From Lunularia cruciata (taxonomy: Eukaryota; Streptophyta; Marchantiopsida; Lunulariales; Lunulariaceae): a DNA stretch of 64,000 bases. Each line of letters starts with the position of its first letter. The first letter of the stretch is position 1. Below the pieces are notes generated by a model. That model was not told the origin of the DNA and ran no database searches. It was given only the letters and a program-made list of their open reading frames with translations. This document shows positions 23,250 through 36,325 of the stretch, in pieces. Location of the stretch: contig OX419755.1 in assembly GCA_948567375.1 (NCBI GenBank), positions 21,271,001-21,335,000 of the forward strand. Reading direction: 5' to 3'. The translations under genes were made by a program, and so were the position numbers.

Positions 23250-23715
23250 TATTCTATCTTTGTGAATACAAAAATCCACCCGCTTCCTTGCAAAAAGCAA
23301 AACAAGTTCCTATCATAGAGGATTTAGTTTCTTCACAATATTGATGTGCATTCACTACTACAACTTCCATGAAGTCATGATAAACATTGAATTCATTGTC
23401 CTTTATAACTTCTATTATCAAGAAGTTGTGCAATATGATACATGTGCTGATCCATTGTAACAAATATGAATTTCTCCTTGTTTGAGTCAATTGCACACTA
23501 ATCTCATGTAGAGAATGTCACCTAGCTTGAAGAATCCCAATACAATGTTCATAATGGACATGAGTTTGGGCTACATAATGTTTGAAATCATGTTTGTCTT
23601 AAGAGTTGGAAGTTGCTTGAAAGAAGGAACTAGGTGACTGATTGGAACATATCCAAAATCCCCTCGCACATATTGATTGTGCTCAAACAAACTTCACGAT
23701 CCTTTGTGAGTATAA
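23250..23715 (-). pseudogene. PIF/Harbinger-like transposase C-terminal remnant
   Basis: In two minus-strand frames the sequence follows the end of a Harbinger-type DDE transposase. A piece reads FEHNQYVRGDFGYVPISHLV. It is followed by THVHYEHCIGILQARWHSLH, the family's FN..hs..R..vE..iG.lk.Rf block with its Glu. The family's ILHN block follows as QWISTCIILHNFLI, with a short acidic tail after it. Stops and at least one frameshift break it, and the N-terminal part is not legible. Transposases of this family cut and paste class II elements; this copy cannot be active. Confidence 0.55.
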
Positions 23716-26080
23716 ATTTGACCAAAGTGTAGACTATTTTAAACATGTCATATCATGACATGAACATGGTATCCATGCAACATAAAAACACACAACACCC
23801 CACTGCAAATAACACCCAAAAACTACAACACTCCACTAAGAATAACATAAAATTCTTCCCAAATCTTGCAAGGATCTGCTTGCTACTTGAAGATTTTGCA
23901 AGCTACCCTACCCTATAAAGAGTATGCAAACATCCAAGATACATCCACTTCACACTCCATACCTTGAGGAATTTTTGCTTTTAAAGTTGAAGAGTGATCT
24001 CATGGTGCATAAGTGGAGAGAAGACTACTTGTTGCATTCATCATCTTTCGGTCAAAGTCTAAAGCAATCAAATAAATCATTTCTACCATAAGAGAAAGGA
24101 TAATATATCATTTCTATTACAAAGTTGCAACCTCCACTCAGGTTTACATGCTATTGTGAGCTCCATATAGTACAAGGTTTAGATGTTACTTTGAGCTCAA
24201 AAATGTTGATGTATTGCCTCAAAGAGCTCTCTTTGAGTAAATTTACACGAACCAACATATTCACAAGTTTTCTCACTAACATTATATATTAACATGATGT
24301 AACATTCCGAGGATAGGAGGAACCCCCAAGCAAAGCACAAGAAAAGAAACATAATGTTTCATTCCTCAATATTATGATGCCCCAAAGGAGCACCTTGTCT
24401 TTATTATATAGCAAAGAAGATCCCTTCAAAAAGAGCTACACCCTTGGATTAGATATATGGATTGGTGGTATATTAGCAAGCTATAATACCCTTGGATTAG
24501 CTGATGAATTGGTGACATGTCAATCCTTGTCCTATTTGGTTGGTCAAACAAGTTTGATCAAAGGGAATCTTTGGAAAATCTTCATATAGGAAGCTCAAAA
24601 CAACATGGATGAGGTATTGTTGGAAAGATCTCAATGAGAAAAACCAAGGGAAAAGGCGTTGCCTTCTCCCCTCCTCTCAAAAAAAGAATCTCCTCCTTCA
24701 AAGGAAAGGTGTTGCATTTTCTCTTGGAAATGGGAAGATTTAGTTTTGATTTTTGGGTCTTACTTTTTATGTTTAGACCTCCAAAATTAGCTCTAAAGTT
24801 TTCAGGGTGTTTTTGGCCTTTGCTCTATTAGTGAAAGTATTCTTTTAGTGGCATCTTTATTTGATCTACTTGGATCATCATTTATAACATCCCCAAAGAT
24901 ATTACCAAGCTAATTTTCATCTCTAGATAATCTGTCTAGCTAATGATAGTACACAAGAACACTAACATATTCTCAAGCTTTCCTCTCTCTACTCCAACTA
25001 GATATTTTAAGTTCCTTTTGTAGGTCTCCCTCTTCTCTTGTGTCCTTCCCTCCCTTCCTTTGCTCTAGCTAAACTACACTTTCAAAAATTGCTCCTCCCT
25101 CTTTGTCACTCCCTTCTTTCCTAAAAAGTCAAAAGGTACTTTTGTCAATCTGAACATTCTCTCTTTCCTCTTCTCTCTCAAAAGTGCTGGAGTCTCGTTC
25201 CTCCTCTCTCTCTCTCAAATTGCTCCTTCTTTTTGCTTTCTTCCCTCCTTCTAAGAACATCCCGCTCTTTAAGCATTTCCACTAAAACAATAAAAGATTC
25301 CATATCCATACACAAGAGGATCAAACACTCAAAAAACTTGATCATAAACTTTGAACTTCGAGATGTGGCTAATTTTTTTTAATACCAAAACTAATAAATA
25401 AATTCACACCACATTAAAAGTTGGTCCATGTCATTGATGCACTCTTCGTCACTCTATTTTCTAAACCCGACTACCAAGAATCTTACCATTCATGGTCAAT
25501 CAACTCAGAATTCCCTCCCTTCTCCGAAAGTAGGAGTCTTAAGCACACATATTTCTCTATTTCTATTCAAAGAAAAAGGCGACCGCGTAGGAAAAACGAA
25601 GGATGGGAAACCCATCAAGCCGTAGAAGGGAGAGACAAAAATGGTAACACGGGGCTAAGCCCCAAAGTATTCAAAGTAGTTTACAATAATATTGTGGATA
25701 ACCACGATATTATTGTATCGTTCAAGGTGACGCTACTTCAAATCACACCCTCTCTTTACTATCAAAGATTTCCACTCAAACCCTTTGAACCCTCTTCATG
25801 ACTCTTCTCTTTCCAGTTTCCTTTTGGAGACTTCCCATCCTACCCGATAAACCTTCTCAATGCATAACCCACCCTCCCTAAGTACCACCAATGCTAACAA
25901 TAATGTATTACTTGTCACCCAAATGTCTCACCACTCATTACTACCGTGAACTAAACAACTATCCTCACATTCTAGTGGCAATTTGAATTCAATTTCCAAT
26001 TCAAATCCCACCACGAGCGAAGGTGCCCTGTCATCGTTTTCAAAAGTATTTGCATTAATTGGTGTTAATTAAAGTTTATG
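23716..26080. other. Repeat-rich non-genic region
   Basis: No gene supported. 24,980-25,260 is CT-rich. A stretch near 25,595-25,665 ('aaggatgggaaacccatcaa' through 'ggggctaagcccca') recurs in diverged form at 57,785-57,860, so it belongs to a dispersed repeat. Confidence 0.45.
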
Positions 26081-26082
26081 AA

Positions 26083-26091
26083 AAACCCTAA
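26083..26091 (+). promoter_or_regulatory. Telo-box (AAACCCTAA) upstream of prohibitin
   Basis: An AAACCCTAA motif sits about 400 bp upstream of the prohibitin ATG, and an inverted partner (TAGGGTTAGGG) lies at 26,305-26,315, about 180 bp upstream. Telo-boxes are known from promoters of plant housekeeping and ribosomal genes. Whether these act on this gene is inference from position. Confidence 0.4.
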
Positions 26092-26304
26092 CCCGCGTCC
26101 AATTTTACTACCTTTGTGGAATTTCGTAAAACATGGACCACCTCCTGTAACGATTATGGAGTACCCATACAAATTGTTTAGGGGATCTTTACGGAACCCC
26201 AAAACTCCCCTGTTGATTCTATCGAAGCGCTACAGTCGATGGGGACAGTCCAGCTCGAACGTGGTGGGCACGGGAACCCACGACTAAACCGGGGGGTGGG
26301 GCGG

Positions 26305-26315
26305 TAGGGTTAGGG
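26305..26315 (-). promoter_or_regulatory. Inverted telo-box upstream of prohibitin
   Basis: TAGGGTTAGGG is the inverse of the telo-box core. Just downstream, 26,352-26,377 has three near-perfect copies of 'aggcgaaat' in tandem, immediately before the likely 5' UTR. Confidence 0.4.
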
Positions 26316-26492
26316 CAGGTCAGACCAGGGTTCACTACGTTGGAAGGGTTTAGGCGAAATAGGCGAAATAGGCGAAGTGGTGTTGTTTACAGACGAGAGG
26401 CTTTTCTGTCGAGAAAGAGGAACAAATCGCTCAACTGTTGATTTGATCGGCTGAATTGCTCGGACCATCGTGTATTGATCGAGGAGGTAGCG

Positions 26493-28142
26493 ATGAATCT
26501 GAATAGTGTTAGGAATGTGAAGTTGCCCAATGCCGGGCCTTTAGGATCGCTGGCCAAAGTTGCGGTGATCGGAGGCATCGGACTCTATGGCGCCATGAAC
26601 AGTCTGTACAATGTGGAAGGTGGTCATCGCGCCATCGTCTTCAATCGCCTTGTTGGAATCAAGGATGAGGTGTGTGTTAGCTGCTTCTATCGCCCATGCG
26701 CATGCAATCTAGGTTTTGTTCAGCTCTGAGACATGTATGCATGGATCGACAGTGAGGAGCACTTAGGTTTTCGCTGTATGCATGTTTAGGGATACTGAGC
26801 AGCGCATACGATTTCAACAGTATAACGGAGCATCTGGGATTTTGGAAAGTTGTTTTGTCAAAGTGAAGAGCCTCCTTGGCTTCAGGTGCTTCAATTAGTC
26901 CGCCTCTTTGTGCCTTACTCATGTAGATCGACTCAATTTCCAGGTTTACCCCGAAGGAACACATTTTATGATCCCCTGGTTCGAGAGACCGGTGATATAC
27001 GATGTACGTGCGCGCCCCAACATCGTTGAAAGCACCTCAGGAAGCAGAGACTTGCAAATGGTAAGTCTGAATCTCATGGGTTGAATTTGGATCCTCGTTA
27101 TTTCCGTAGAGATTACTATTCGTATGTCTTATTTTGATCATCTCTCGCTGAATTGATTGAATTACATGTGTGGCATCGCCGCCTATTATTGAGTCTTACT
27201 AGCTTTGTCATCTTCTGCAGGTGAGGATTACTCTGCGAGTTCTTACTAGGCCATTGCCCGACATGTTACCTACCATCTATCGGACCTTGGGCGAAAACTA
27301 TGCGGATCGTGTCCTCCCGTCTATTGTTCAAGAAACTTTGAAGGCAGTAGTTGCGCAATATAATGCGAGCCAGCTTATCACCCAACGTGAGGTCAGCTTT
27401 TCAGACCCTCAATTTCTGCCGGTCTGAAGTACCTACCTGCGGGAAACGTAGGCAGCAATTTAATCAGAAAATCACGTCTTTTCATGATAAGAATATTTAC
27501 AGCTTGGTGTAGATTGAGAAGTCTTGGACGTAGTACGAGTCCTTTTTAGAGCTAACTGATTTCTTCGCAGGTGGTGAGTCGGGAGATTAGGAGAATTCTG
27601 CACGAGAGAGCTGCAGGTTTCAACATTGCTCTAGACGATGTTTCCATTACTAATCTGACCTTCGGACGAGAGTTTACTGCCGCCATCGAGTCGAAGCAAG
27701 TCGCTGCCCAGGAAGCAGAGCGCGCCAAGTTTGTGGTGGAGAAGGCAGAACAGGACAAGAGAAGTGCAATCATTCGTGCTCAAGTATGCTGGTGTTGTTT
27801 TCCGCCCAAAACTTTACTTGGAGATCATACAAATGTGTGTTGGAAGACTTATTTGTGTCGCGAGTCTTGCGTCAACATAATACCCATTCCAGTACTCAGG
27901 GCCATTTTCTGTTCTTCATATTGCAGGGAGAAGCGAAGAGTGCTCAGCTCATTGGAGAAGCTATTTCAAGCAATCCTGCCTTCATCACATTAAGAAAGAT
28001 CGAGGCAAGTCGTGAGATAGCCAACACTGTGGCTTCCTCGCAGAACAGAGTGTTCCTAAACGCCGACTCGCTGTTGCTCAATTTGCAAGACATGACGATA
28101 GAAGATGTGCACTTGCCAGCCACGCAAAAAAGCAAAAAGTGA
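26493..28142 (+). CDS. PHB2: Prohibitin, type II (PHB2-like), 5 exons, 297 aa
   Basis: Type-II prohibitins form ring complexes with type-I prohibitins in the mitochondrial inner membrane and act as scaffolds. Exons 26,493-26,669, 26,944-27,060, 27,221-27,391, 27,571-27,783 and 27,927-28,142 all join in phase 0 at GT-AG borders and give 297 residues, close to the family's usual length. Visible are an N-terminal membrane anchor ([15 protein letters not shown], about residues 27-41), '[14 protein letters not shown]', and '[20 protein letters not shown]' at the start of the SPFH core. '[20 protein letters not shown]' and the coiled-coil '[20 protein letters not shown]' follow. The start is the first in-frame ATG, at 26,493; an upstream in-frame TTG is not used. 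Telo-box motifs lie upstream. No defect is seen. Confidence 0.96.
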
Positions 28143-30696
28143 GCAAGACTGAAACTCACCACTTTCACCGCTTACCTGGAGACACATGCGTCGTGGTGGG
28201 GAATTTGCCCTGGAGCTCACATGGATGTGCCTACAACTTTTTGAGCTAGAGGAGTTGGGGTTTAATTTTGATGGTTGCAAATCGCTCGAGGGGCCTCTTT
28301 ATCTGTACAGTTGATATGACATCTTGATTGAGCCAGTAATACCCGGTTTCACTTGGGTTGATGAATGTACCGAAATTCTCATAACACATGTCTATGGCTC
28401 AAGTTTCAAGTTGAGCTCAGGGTGTTCTTGAGGCCATGATGTTCTGGTCTTGATCACAACCTGAGTCCCCTTTTAATGTCCTCCCCGTCTCTGCAAGGTT
28501 GAATGGAAGTTTAGCCAGACATGACATGTGATGTCGTGGAGACACACTTAATAACTCGATACTTTGACGTGTCTTCCTGGAAACCAAGACCCTTTAGAGA
28601 AATAAACATTGGTCTTTAGCTGCAATTCTAGATGATTTTTTAAGAATTTGGTATCAGAAGCGTCAACGGTGTTTCTAGGTTTGGTCTTGGTGACGATTAA
28701 GCACCGCCTTGCCGCCCGAATGAGTCTATCTTGGACTTTGCATGAATGGAAGGCCATGAGCATTAGCAATATTGCTAGCTTTCTTCCTTGATGACTGATC
28801 CAGGGAACGTCTGTGCTTTGTGGTTGTTGTTATGACCTTTTGAAGTCATCCTGGTCCTGTGGGGATGTAGTTTTGTTTGTGTCATTGATGACAGTCTGTC
28901 TTGCTCTAGGCAGAGGACGTAAAGGCTTTCCTTTCGGGAAGAGTAGTAGAAGTATATATGTCTTTTCTGTTTCTCTGCGTCTGTAATGTCGTGTCTGGGA
29001 GCTGCTGTTCAAGGATTCTCTACCTACTTGGCAGTTCCATCCCCGATAGTTCAGGAGAGCATGAACATGCTATAGCAAGTGCATCTCTTTCCGATGCTGC
29101 GTCCAGAAACTTGAGGTAGGGGAATCCGGTTACGTTTCTGTCAGAAGTTCAATTTGTTTTTATTATTCTTGGGAGGCATCCCGATTTCACTCTCACATGT
29201 GATTTGGTGAGAGGATATAATCTGGCATTTGACTGATGTGGATATCACTACTGATCTCAACTTGCTTGACAACTGAAGTTTGTATTCTATATCAGTGATT
29301 ATACTCGTCAGGGCTTTATAATAGTTCGCATCCAAGTCGATCTCGTGAATAAGGAGAATATTGATTTGCGCAGTAGTAGGATTATTATACTGAAGGAAAG
29401 TTTGTGCACAGCTGAGCAATGTGGGCGTGCGTGGAGGAATCAGGCAGGTCGCCTCTTAAGTCTGCAACGCGATAGGTGATGGGCTAAACTCGCGTGGTCT
29501 ACGGAAGAAACGCAAGCCGGAAGGTTTCCTTTTGACGTAACCTGGAGAGGGTTTACTGCGCAGAGGATTCAATCCAGACCTTATGCAACTAAGGTCAGAT
29601 GAGGACTTGAAGATGGGGTGGAAATTATGTTCATTAAAAGTCTATGAGCCTTGGAAAACACACGAGTAACCAGCGTGAAAGAAATACATGAAAAGAGATG
29701 ATGCCGAGGTGACGGGGTTTTATAGAAGATATTCCTACAATCGGGTAGATCTTCAAAACTTTTGATAATGAGAAGTTGCCGATATCTCAAATTTCAGCCT
29801 TAAGTTGGGGTACAGTGTAGATCTGATGGTGGGTTATCAGAGTTCCAAAACGGCTTCGTTGTCATATGCTTTTAATTGAACTGTCTTGACCACTTTAAAT
29901 GCGGAGTGAGGACGTTAGAACGCAGTTGTCACAAGCTCTCTTTCGGTTTCAGCCAATGACTCTTGGTACTGGAAGGCTTGTGTACTTATACGACATGTCA
30001 AGCAATTTCTGTAATAGTGCAACATTTCGAATTCCGGTACCTCCAGCCGCGATCAACAGTCTCCAATTCACTACATGCATTGACGGGAATGGACATCAGC
30101 ACGGAAGTATGTTGACAGTAAATCAAATTCCTCTTCATTTCTGATTCAACAGTGTGGATGAGTTCAGCGGGAAATATACCATTTTGCGGCCTCTGTCTCT
30201 GACAGACTTAGAGTGAGCTGGGTTGTAAAATCCACAAGTACATCCTCAGTATCGTATGTACAGTATCTACAGCTACACAGTAATACTGTTCGTTGATGAA
30301 AGTCAGTTGTACTTGAATTCCTGGTCGAGGAACAGGCAACAAGATATCTGGGTCTATCGACTTCTGAATTCGTTCCCCTCAGCGAGGATTCATGTTTTTG
30401 AGCACGAGTGACGGGAGGAAAACCGAATCTTTCGCCGTCGCCAGGTGACCCCTCCTCACACCACTACTTCGTCAGCCTCCAATTGAGGAACTTTGCTGTT
30501 AATGTTTCATTGGACACAGTCAAGTCCCCACTCTGCTCTTGAGTGGAGGGAAGAAGGCTCGAGCATGGGTTTATTTTCATTTCTCACCAATTTTAGCCAA
30601 TGTGGAGAATCCAGCAAGTGGAGAAATATGATCCGTTTGCGAGATCTTAACTGATACTATACAGATGAACGAACTGCGGAGATTGTCAAAATTGTT
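28143..30696. other. Intergenic region between convergent PHB and MSL genes
   Basis: It would hold the prohibitin 3' UTR on the left and the MSL 3' UTR on the right. I find no further coding segment; ORFs of 60-92 codons here have no family features. Confidence 0.6.
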
Positions 30697-33600
30697 CTAA
30701 ATGGGCGTGGGATAACAGTGGTGAGGTGGTGGGACGTCAAGAACAGGAACACCAGTCACTGTAATTTCCTGTCTCGGAAGATGATAGCCTATGCCCAGAT
30801 CTTGAAGCTGAGTCTTCATGTGCAAGATCATATTACTTCGCCTCTGCCATCTTTCGCCGGATTCCTACGCAATAGGGAACAGTTATATCAGAATTTTGGT
30901 GGTCATGTAAATTCGTGATGCTGTGCCAAGGGAAGAGAAGTCGGTTAAATGTCAAACCTGGTAGTTGAGATGATGTTGGACCCACAGGGCCATCTTCATC
31001 CTAGTGCTGTCCTCGATGTCCTTGCACACAATGCGAAAGACTGGGTACCAAAACTGTGGCAGAGATTCAATGTACTTTGTCATGCGTTCTTTCAGCAATC
31101 CAAGTTGCTCCACTGCAGTCGAAGCGTGAATCTGAAACTCAATCGAGTCCCACTGGTCTGGACTCCGATAATAGTTCGAGATAGCCTTGGTTGCCAGAAT
31201 GGAGTTTGGATAATAGATCTTCTCGTTTGAGCCACTGCACAGATACAACACAGCTACTTTAGTGCAAGCCTTGGCTATCAAGTTGGAGTTAGAATAGCAC
31301 GTGTCCACTGGCTGAAAATGCTCTCGTGCATCGCGATCTTTCGTGCAAAGTGGAGTAATCAGTGTCCAAATAGCAAGCAGGAGCTTAGAAAGTTCAAATC
31401 ACCTGAGGAAAATGGTGTTCAAAATATTCATTTCCTGCAGGCGCCACGCAAACATCAATTGTCAAATCCGAGGGAGTGGATTTAATTTCGCCGAGGCTTA
31501 GTCTCCCAAACATAAGATTACTGTAAGTGCAGAAGGAGAATGCCACTGAGTGCATGTGGAATGAAGTAACTCTGTTGACTCTCAACATCCTCGTAAATGA
31601 TGGTTCGAGTGGGGTGTGGGGTAGAGTTTACGAAAGACCTCAACAATCATGGCAATGCCATCAACGTTGATTCGATCACCAACATCGAATGGATGCATGA
31701 CGAAAAGGAAAATTAGTGATTCGAATGTGCTTCGTGCCGCATTTCCAAACACAAACACGGCTGGAAGCAAAACAGAGGAGAAGCCAACAATGAGCTTCTG
31801 TGTGTTCACTCCCATTATAAGTAAGCAAATCGTAACCGCAACTGCGAGCAACAACTGCAAAACCCCCACAGACGCAAACGAGCATAGACTTAAGAATGAC
31901 TGCTTACGAATCAAATCAGGCGGTTCCTTCTGCAACTTCTACTTCTTGATAATCTTACACGATCACTAAACAGCATACTTGCATTTACTCAACATCCACA
32001 GTAGATCAAAACCTTTGGAATCCCAACAGTGTAGTCTTACCACGTCGAGGACTCGATGGAGCTTGGCCACAACAGTGCGATTATCACTGAGGGTGAGTGC
32101 AAGAGCTCGACGCTCCTTATATATATTCACAACCCACTTCATCAAAGCTTTTTTAGTAATATGTCCTAAGTCGTTCACTTCAAAGAGCCCAAATGCTCTT
32201 GTTGCTTGGTCCTCCGGTAGAAAATAGAGGAAATCATTCAAGGTGAGAAACCTCTCCCCCGGCCTTGCAATATTGTAAAATATCTGCACGAGAAAGATTA
32301 GACTCAACATTAATATCCTTGTTTCATATTCTCTCGAATTGCCTCTTATTTGCGCAGAGTGGAAAGATGTTGGAGGAATCTTGTCGGTTCACGACGTTGT
32401 TATGGTGGAAGTTTGACCTCTATTTGTATGATGCATATCCTGCAGAACCGACCTGCTTGGATGCAGCTTTTGCTTGAGCTTCGCTGTCAATCCTTTCTCC
32501 AGCTTCTTGGTCCAGTATTGATGAAAATGTTGCAATGTTTGTCTTCCTAATCATCTTCATCAACTTCTTCAGCGTCCATGCTGAAACAGTCTGAAAAGGC
32601 AATGGTCAAGAGTAAAATCTGCGCTACCCTTCATATGGTGCACGGGCAACTTTCCTCTCTTATGACTTGTAAAACTAAGAAACGGTGAGCATTTGAGAGA
32701 ATGCAGTAGGATGGTGCTTTACTGATTCATTGAAATATTTATACTGTCAGTTGTGAGCTTTACTGTTTAAAATGTTTAAGATGATAAACTACTAGTGCCA
32801 AGATCCTACCCACTTACTTTATACCTTTTCAATCGATAACCTGCTAAGCTGTTATCCTGTTACAGAATGCTGTTCATTATCGTCGCACAGCTATGTACTA
32901 ACATTCGAACATCCTCCTTTAGTACTAGCTGTGTAATCAGATACTCTCAGTAATGATCGAAATCTCTCGAATTTAGCAGTAAATAAAGTTCTCATAAAAG
33001 CATCTCTGAATTGCTCTTCGCTTGAAAATACCAAATGATATCAACCTCATTGCTCAGATACCATGCGAGCATTTGAGGGAATGTAGTATACTGTCAGTCA
33101 TGAGCTATACTTGAATGTTTAAAACGATAAACCACAAACGTCACGTTCCTTCCTATTTAGCGATCCCTTTTGCACCTAAGCTGTTACAAGACGCTGTAGT
33201 TGCACAGCTACGTGCTAACATTCTAACATAAACTACGTGCGAATCTGTTGCAGCCAGCGCTGGGTTCCTCTTATCTTTTCCCTGAATAGCCCCCAAACTC
33301 AGTGATACGGTAAGCGTCGTATGGACTGTTGGCAACTTCTAATGATGTGAGTAGTCAAACATGCATGGTTGAGTCATGATCCCACCTCTGAAGTCAGCTC
33401 TTGCAGCTTCTCCTGCTCAATCGGCAACGGGCTCCTTGCCAGCAACTGAGTCCCATCGGTTCCCGTGTTGAGAATACTAACTCGTCTACGGCGTCCACCG
33501 GGGGACATGAGCTGGGAAGCTTGTGGGCGAGGTAGAGCTCCACCCAGATTAGCTCGACTTGGAACTCTTTGACCTAAGTTACTCCGGCTTGGCGAAGCAA

Positions 33601-36325
33601 TGTTATTCAAATTGCTGGTGCTGGGGGAAGGTATTCCCAGGTTCGTTCTGCTTGTACCGGATGCTAGATTAGCGGTGGGTTCTCGCTGCTTATCAGGCGA
33701 TCGCTGTGGCTCCAAAACAGGGTTTGGAGCAGACGAAGCTGGGGGTTCTGGAGGCAATTCAGTGAGTTGCGAGCGCCCGGAGTCTAACTCCCAATGACTA
33801 TCATCAGCACGTGGTGCAGATAATGTTTCCAGAACATACTGATGAAAGAGGCAATCCTGCACCCTATCAAAATATGCAGCACGATGGAAGCTGTTTGCTG
33901 CGACTTTCACAGCAAGAATCTTCACCATCCATAGACAGGATGTTGTGAAAAGGCACCATAACACCTGAAACTCAAGCAGAAACGTATCAGATCGAGAGCT
34001 AGATCGGATTGTGTATATATGCATGTATGCAAGTGGAGCTGATAAACAATGGGAGGTGAGGTAGGTGCTGCCCGAGTTCTCTCGTTTGTGGTAGAGGAGG
34101 GGAAACGAATGCCTACTTTTGTGACGATTGGAACGTTCGCTTTGGATTCGACATGTCTGAACACGAGCTTCCACACACCTATAACGAGCGCCAACCAAAC
34201 ACAGTTCTTCACAGCATGCCTAAGCCCGTACACGAAGTACAGCACTCGTTTCTTCAGAATGTAGTGACGCTCTATCAGCGCCACGAGGATCTTCAACCAA
34301 CGACAAAAATTTCTATTTAGTCGCATGGTCTTTTCTTACTGACATTGTGGAGCAGCCCACCTCCGTCTTGATCTTATTTCAAGTGCTAGATTTCTCGGCA
34401 GGATGCTAGGCTACGAAGGATGTTATTTTCCAGACTAATATTTGTGGATCTACTAATGGTCTACTGGAGCTAAATGCTGTACTACAGATACACGGTTTGA
34501 ACCAGCATAATAACCAAGTTCCTAGACTGTTATATAATTTCTGGCGCACGTCACGAGTTGGGAGGCAACAAAGAACTTTGACTAACTTTGATGACAGCAC
34601 CATAAACATCTATCAACATCTGACAAGCGTGGCAGCTGCATTCTTCGCGAACTGTAGTCTTTCTTCAGTAGCTATAGACAGCCAAATAGGTTGCAGTTTC
34701 GTTCAAAGTTGTGATCGTTAAGTAGACTCGTTGAGAAGCACAGAAGTTGGAAAGAGAAAGGAAGATTTAATTGGTTTCATCTTGTAGAGTCTACATGTCT
34801 GAAATGACGAACCAGTACAATCGTAGATTAGCTACAGGAGTGACATATAGCTTCATTTGAGAACTGGGCATCACAGAGAAAAACAGCATCTCTGGACTTG
34901 AAAAAACGAGGGCCATTTGTTGAAAAGAAATCTACAGACTTCACAGCTTCTTGTTATTGAGGATCAAATGGAGGAGCTGAAAAATTCGAAACAAGGAACT
35001 GAAGCGTCTCGTCTACCTCGTCGGATCTTACTTGAGAACGAAGACAGTATTTTTGAGGTGTTGCTTACCATCACACACCAACCAGCAATAAGGCGTCCGG
35101 AAACAATCACTAGAGCAAGAGCAAGCCACTGCCACAGCATGATCTGTTTCCACATCACCATCTGTAGAGCATGCAACTTGATAGCCAGAATCAAGATCAC
35201 GATCAAGAGGAATAGGCCAATCCACTGGATCCAGACAAGCCACCTTCGCTCCTGCTTCTTGTATTTCTTGTATTTGGGAATGGAATCATCATCCAGAGGA
35301 TCGACTTCTTCCTCAACTGGAGGTGGCTGAATGTTTGCTTTAGACTTAGACAAAAGTCCCAATCTCGATGGGGAGAACAATACGGACGGCGAAAACATCC
35401 CGAGACGTGATGGAGCTGCTGCAGGGGGGGCAGGAGCAGGGCCTGTTCCAGAATCTGCTGCATTCAATATCACAGATTTCCGACGCATCCCAAGCTGATC
35501 AGCTTCAGAATCCTTCATCGAAATCGAGACTCTGCGACTGGTAACTGGACCAAACCTGGCAGTCTGTCCATCATCGTCCACAGGTTGATGAATCAGAGAG
35601 CTCCTCCTACTTCTGCTCGCAGGCTCAGACCATATGCTAGCGAGCTGGTCGGACACAGCTGGAGTTATGGGCGGAGGATCTTGCAGTCGAGTTTTGGGGC
35701 GGCCAAAGTTTGGACGAGGTGGTTTTTTCCTGGAGGTGAGAAGTGGAAGATCACCCACGACGCTGTCAATTGGAGACTGTTCTTGATCATTGTCGAGAGG
35801 AGGCAACTCTGGAAGCTCAGGTTCTGGTCCTGATGGTGAAGGAGGCAAAGTGAGATCGCTGAGATGCATAAGTTTAGCCCTGAAATCATTCTTATTTCGC
35901 ACAAAGGGAGGTGCTAGTATCGGCTGAGGACCAGGTGGTTTATCAGGTTCAGATATAGCTCCGGACTCAAACTTGAAGCTGTCGTCAGCTTTGTACTCCC
36001 AACTGCTGCGTTCCTTCTTGCAGGTGCTCGTCTCACTTGAGCCTGTATCGCCCAGGGATGGATCATTGGAATAAGAGCACGATGGGGTCTCTTTCTGTGT
36101 GACTCCCATTTGGCCATCCCTTCGAGCATAGTCTGAATGTTGTTGTGACTCAATGTCATCATCAGTTTTTGGACGATCGGATATCTGCACCTCTCCTTCT
36201 ATAACCGTGGAGACCTTCTCTTTCGTGTCTCCATCGTCCTCAGGCTTTCCCTTGGTCGGTTCAATAGAACTCGTCGATGCCCCATTGCCACTCAATGCCC
36301 TCTGGCTTTCGATGTCATCTTCCAT
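30697..36325 (-). CDS. MSL: MscS-like (MSL) mechanosensitive ion channel, 9 exons, about 1,027 aa
   Basis: MSL10-type plasma-membrane channels open under membrane tension. Minus-strand exons are 36,325-35,069, 34,290-34,117, 33,964-33,386, 32,590-32,453, 32,283-32,041, 31,854-31,639, 31,434-31,403, 31,234-30,958 and 30,864-30,697. All joins keep frame at GT-AG sites. Exon 1 codes for a long acidic, Pro/Ser-rich N-terminus, then transmembrane segments (WIQWIGLFLLIVILILAIKL). Exon 2 has RHYILKKRVLYFVYGLRHAV. The pore helix and the following MHPFDVGDR are in exon 6, EEMNIL spans exons 6-7, and YYPNSILATKAISNYYRSPD is in exon 8. At about 1,027 residues it is longer than Arabidopsis MSL10 (734), because of the N-terminus and a Ser/Pro-rich insert in exon 3. 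The start is the first ATG after an upstream TAA (36,473-36,475), but the open frame extends about 145 bp further 5', so an extra 5' exon is possible. Confidence 0.92.
32685..33230. repeat. Duplicated block inside an MSL intron
   Basis: The 795-bp intron between the third and fourth exons (32,591-33,385) contains two diverged direct copies of one segment, about 32,685-32,915 and 33,064-33,230. Both begin 'gagcatttgag(a/g)gaatg' and end near 'gcacagcta(t/c)gt(a/g)ctaacatt'. No ORF is involved. Confidence 0.6.
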
